Shown: piece by piece, positions 62,373 through 64,000 of the stretch
How the letters are laid out: each line of letters opens with the position of its first letter
Position numbering within the stretch: position 1 is the first letter of the stretch
Assembly (NCBI RefSeq): GCF_004366795.1
Contig: NZ_SORF01000002.1
Coordinates: forward strand, 141,886-205,885
DNA: 64,000 bases
Reading direction: 5' to 3'
From: Alicyclobacillus sacchari
Lineage (GTDB): Bacteria; Bacillota; Bacilli; Alicyclobacillales; Alicyclobacillaceae
Program-made: the position numbers and the translations under genes
The notes under the pieces: model-generated
The model's database searches: none
What the model was told of the DNA's origin: nothing
Seen by the model: the letters and a program-made list of their open reading frames with translations, nothing else

Positions 62373-63218
62373 TCATATCCTTTGTTCCAGCCGTGCCACG
62401 GTCACCAGTTCCAATACCCGTTGTGCCGTTTCCTCAATGGCGCGATCCGTAACGTCGATCAGCGGGCATCCGAGGTCACGTACGACGGTTTCCGCGTACA
62501 ACAACTCTTCTTCGATCCGCCGCCTATCCGCATACTGGGCGTGCATGGGCAAGCCCATGTGACGCAGACGTTCACTCCGGATGCGGATCATGTTGTCCAC
62601 GCGCATGGTAAAACCCACAATGCGGTCTCGAGAAATTTGCCGTAACTCGTCTGGAAGTCGCACTTCCGGTACCAAGGGTAAATTCGCGACACGCAAACCT
62701 TTGTGTGCAAGAAAGACACTCACAGGTGTCTTCGATGTGCGAGACACGCCAAGTAAAACGATGTCCGCGTTTAACAATGCTCGCGGATCGCGCCCGTCAT
62801 CCGCTTTCACCGCAAATTCGATAGCATCCACGCGCCTGAAATATTCGTCGTTGAGCGTATGCAGGAGCCCTGGCTGGCGCTTTGGGTGATCGTGAAACGT
62901 ATCGATAAATGCCTGCATCATCGGTCCCATGATATCGACGACGCGAACGCCACGGCGAATGCTCTCCACTTTCATCATTTCGCGGAGCTCGGGCTGAACG
63001 AGCGTATATGCGATGAAGCCGCCGGACCGTTCAGCGGTTTCGACGACATCCCGAATTTCGTCCTCCGTCCGCAATTGTGCACATCGCACAATTTGCACGC
63101 GCCGCATATCAAATTGGTGGATGGCCGCCTGAACGACCGCTTCCGCCGTATCGCCAAGAGAATCGGAACACACATAAATGGTCTGCGCATCGGTACGCCG
63201 GGCCTCGCTCATCGCCAT
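62373..63218 (-). CDS. Pyruvate, phosphate dikinase regulatory protein (YqfL)
   Basis: A bifunctional kinase/phosphorylase of about 281 residues that inactivates and reactivates PPDK. Visible are IYVCSDSLGDTAEAVVQAA at the start and the P-loop GVSRTSKTPVSVFLA near residue 155, followed by GLRVANLPLVPEV. The order ccpN-yqfL is that of Bacillus. ATG at 63218 or 63212 is possible, both close to GGGGGA; the gene overlaps the end of ccpN. Confidence 0.93.
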   Translation of the reverse strand: MAMSEARRTDAQTIYVCSDSLGDTAEAVVQAAIHQFDMRRVQIVRCAQLRTEDEIRDVVETAERSGGFIAYTLVQPELREMMKVESIRRGVRVVDIMGPMMQAFIDTFHDHPKRQPGLLHTLNDEYFRRVDAIEFAVKADDGRDPRALLNADIVLLGVSRTSKTPVSVFLAHKGLRVANLPLVPEVRLPDELRQISRDRIVGFTMRVDNMIRIRSERLRHMGLPMHAQYADRRRIEEELLYAETVVRDLGCPLIDVTDRAIEETAQRVLELVTVARLEQRI

Positions 63219-63928
63219 GTTGTCCCCCATTCTGCGACCAACCGTGCCAAGGTGGTCTTCGTAATACGCCCCACGACGAGCGGGCGCACATCCTCCCTAT
63301 CTTGTTTATGTACCACAGGCAGACTATCCACCTTGTATTCGATCATCCGCCTTGCGGCATCGACCACCCGATCTTCTGGCGTCACGGTCTCTATGTTCGG
63401 GTAACGCGTCATCACCATGCCAACCGGGAGTGTGGTGGCATTCGCATTGCCCAGTGTGAACTTAAGCATGTCTTTACGCGATACAACACCCTGAAGCCCA
63501 CCGTCGTCATCGGCCACAATGAGCCCTCCGACGTCTTCCAAAAACATCGTAATCACCGCGTCGTGCACCGTTGTCGTCTCCCTGACAATGACGGGCAACG
63601 ACTGGACGTCTGCGACGCGCAGGGTGTCCCACGGCGGTTTTTCGGCATCTGGACTCTCTTCGCCGAGAAAGTAGCCGACGCGCGGCTTCGCGTCGAGCTT
63701 CCCGAGCATGACGAGCAAGGACAAGTCGGATCGCAAGGTTGGGCGGCTGACACCGAGCATCTCTGCGAGTTGGTCGCCCGTTATCGGCTGGTGCGTTCGC
63801 ACGAGCCGCAAGATTTGCTGTTGACGAGGTGTGAGTTCGATGTATCTCAGCTCCTCCAACAACGTACGGCCTGGCACACGATCTGCCAGGCCGTCCAAGA
63901 TGGCCTCTTCGCCACCATTGTACACCAT
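63209..63928 (-). CDS. ccpN: CcpN-like repressor of gluconeogenic genes (HTH + CBS pair)
   Basis: The winged HTH (ELTPRQQQILRLVRTHQPITGDQLAEMLGVSRPTLRSDL) is followed by RPRVGYF-like KPRVGYFLGEE and two CBS domains (TMFLEDVGGLIVADDDG and MTRYPNIETVTPEDRV), as in CcpN, which represses gapB and pckA. The ATG at 63928 lies in the -10 region (TACAAT, 63917-63922), and a 9-bp hairpin follows, so the true start is probably near 63840-63862. A strong GGAGGAG is at 63851-63857 but no ATG/GTG/TTG stands at the right distance after it. Confidence 0.85.
   Translation of the reverse strand: MVYNGGEEAILDGLADRVPGRTLLEELRYIELTPRQQQILRLVRTHQPITGDQLAEMLGVSRPTLRSDLSLLVMLGKLDAKPRVGYFLGEESPDAEKPPWDTLRVADVQSLPVIVRETTTVHDAVITMFLEDVGGLIVADDDGGLQGVVSRKDMLKFTLGNANATTLPVGMVMTRYPNIETVTPEDRVVDAARRMIEYKVDSLPVVHKQDREDVRPLVVGRITKTTLARLVAEWGTTWR
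63868..63892 (-). promoter_or_regulatory. Hairpin in the ccpN leader
   Basis: GGCCTGGCA pairs perfectly with TGCCAGGCC around seven bases, between the -10 box and the ribosome site. It has no T-run, so it is more likely a leader stem than a terminator. Confidence 0.5.
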
Positions 63929-63964
63929 GTCTATCTGTCTTGATGCAAGCAAATTCCTCAAACG

Positions 63965-64000
63965 TTAGCCGATCCGCTTGCGCTCCAAGGCCGCTTGTGC
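63965..64000 (-). CDS. C-terminal end of an unknown gene (partial)
   Basis: Eleven codons ending in TAA encode AQAALERKRIG, entering from the right edge. In Bacillus glyS precedes ccpN, but the single-chain GlyRS of this organism is elsewhere, so identity is open. Confidence 0.3.
   Translation of the reverse strand, partial: AQAALERKRIG

Noticed and set aside
1-64000. CRISPR arrays, rRNA genes, intact insertion sequences
   Set aside because: No regularly spaced repeats, rRNA stretches or transposase genes were seen on either strand.

Overview
The window looks like a chromosomal segment of a GC-rich, spore-forming member of the Bacilli, most like Alicyclobacillaceae. The reasons are the Bacillus-type order spoVK-hflX-ynbB-glnR-glnA, a gerP spore-coat permeability cluster, a Bacillus-style fad regulon with a FadR operator, LexA with a Bacillus-type SOS box, and a ccpN-yqfL pair. 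TTG and GTG starts with strong GGAGG-type ribosome sites are common. The genus is inferred from gene content and protein similarity as read by eye.

Layout. 1-500: the 3' part of spoVK is joined abruptly to what looks like the last codons of a serine recombinase, as if the left edge were the end of a skin-like element. 497-1921: a small GTPase, a membrane protein with two UbiA-like Asp motifs and a small membrane protein. 1925-6274: hflX, ynbB, glnR, glnA. 6411-13081: uronate (galacturonate) catabolism, with a LacI regulator, altronate dehydratase, an IolB-like cupin isomerase, tagaturonate reductase and a sugar porter. 13141-16209: lexA, a HAD phosphatase and single-chain glycyl-tRNA synthetase. 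16679-16831: a type I toxin-antitoxin locus with a 34-residue toxin. 17057-22461: B12-dependent MetH and a fused homocysteine methyltransferase/MTHFR. 22597-24718: thioredoxin-like lipoprotein, GGDEF protein, Dabb protein. 24796-27402: divergent gerP cluster with an Hsp20 gene and a two-domain GerP fusion. 27659-39989: etfA, etfB and fadR on the minus strand, and fadF-fadN-fadA-fadE-fadD-thioesterase on the plus strand, sharing one FadR palindrome.

40099-47573: a promoter carrying an NrdR box, a cobalamin riboswitch with a terminator, then nrdA-nrdB-cobQ-cbiB-cobD. The leader shows a consistent antiterminator/terminator switch, so cobalamin should turn off both the B12-independent ribonucleotide reductase and three B12-synthesis genes. 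47804-49717: a KimA-like potassium transporter. 49886-53778: a peptide/nickel-type ABC transporter without a binding protein. 53869-59147: FUSC-family membrane protein, phosphodiester glycosidase, exported protein, DUF488 protein, thiol peroxidase. 59259-59366: an unexplained 18-bp inverted repeat enclosing three hairpins. 59464-62341: two sugar-catabolism genes followed by three decayed gene remnants. 62373-63928: PPDK regulatory protein and CcpN, the latter with an unclear start.

Together the genes cover nitrogen regulation, uronate use, methionine and folate metabolism, fatty-acid oxidation, dNTP supply tied to B12, and sporulation. The most unusual points are the interrupted spoVK, the nrd-cob riboswitch operon, the IolB-like enzyme where uxaC would be expected, the duplicated UbiA-like protein, the type I toxin and the cloverleaf-like repeat.
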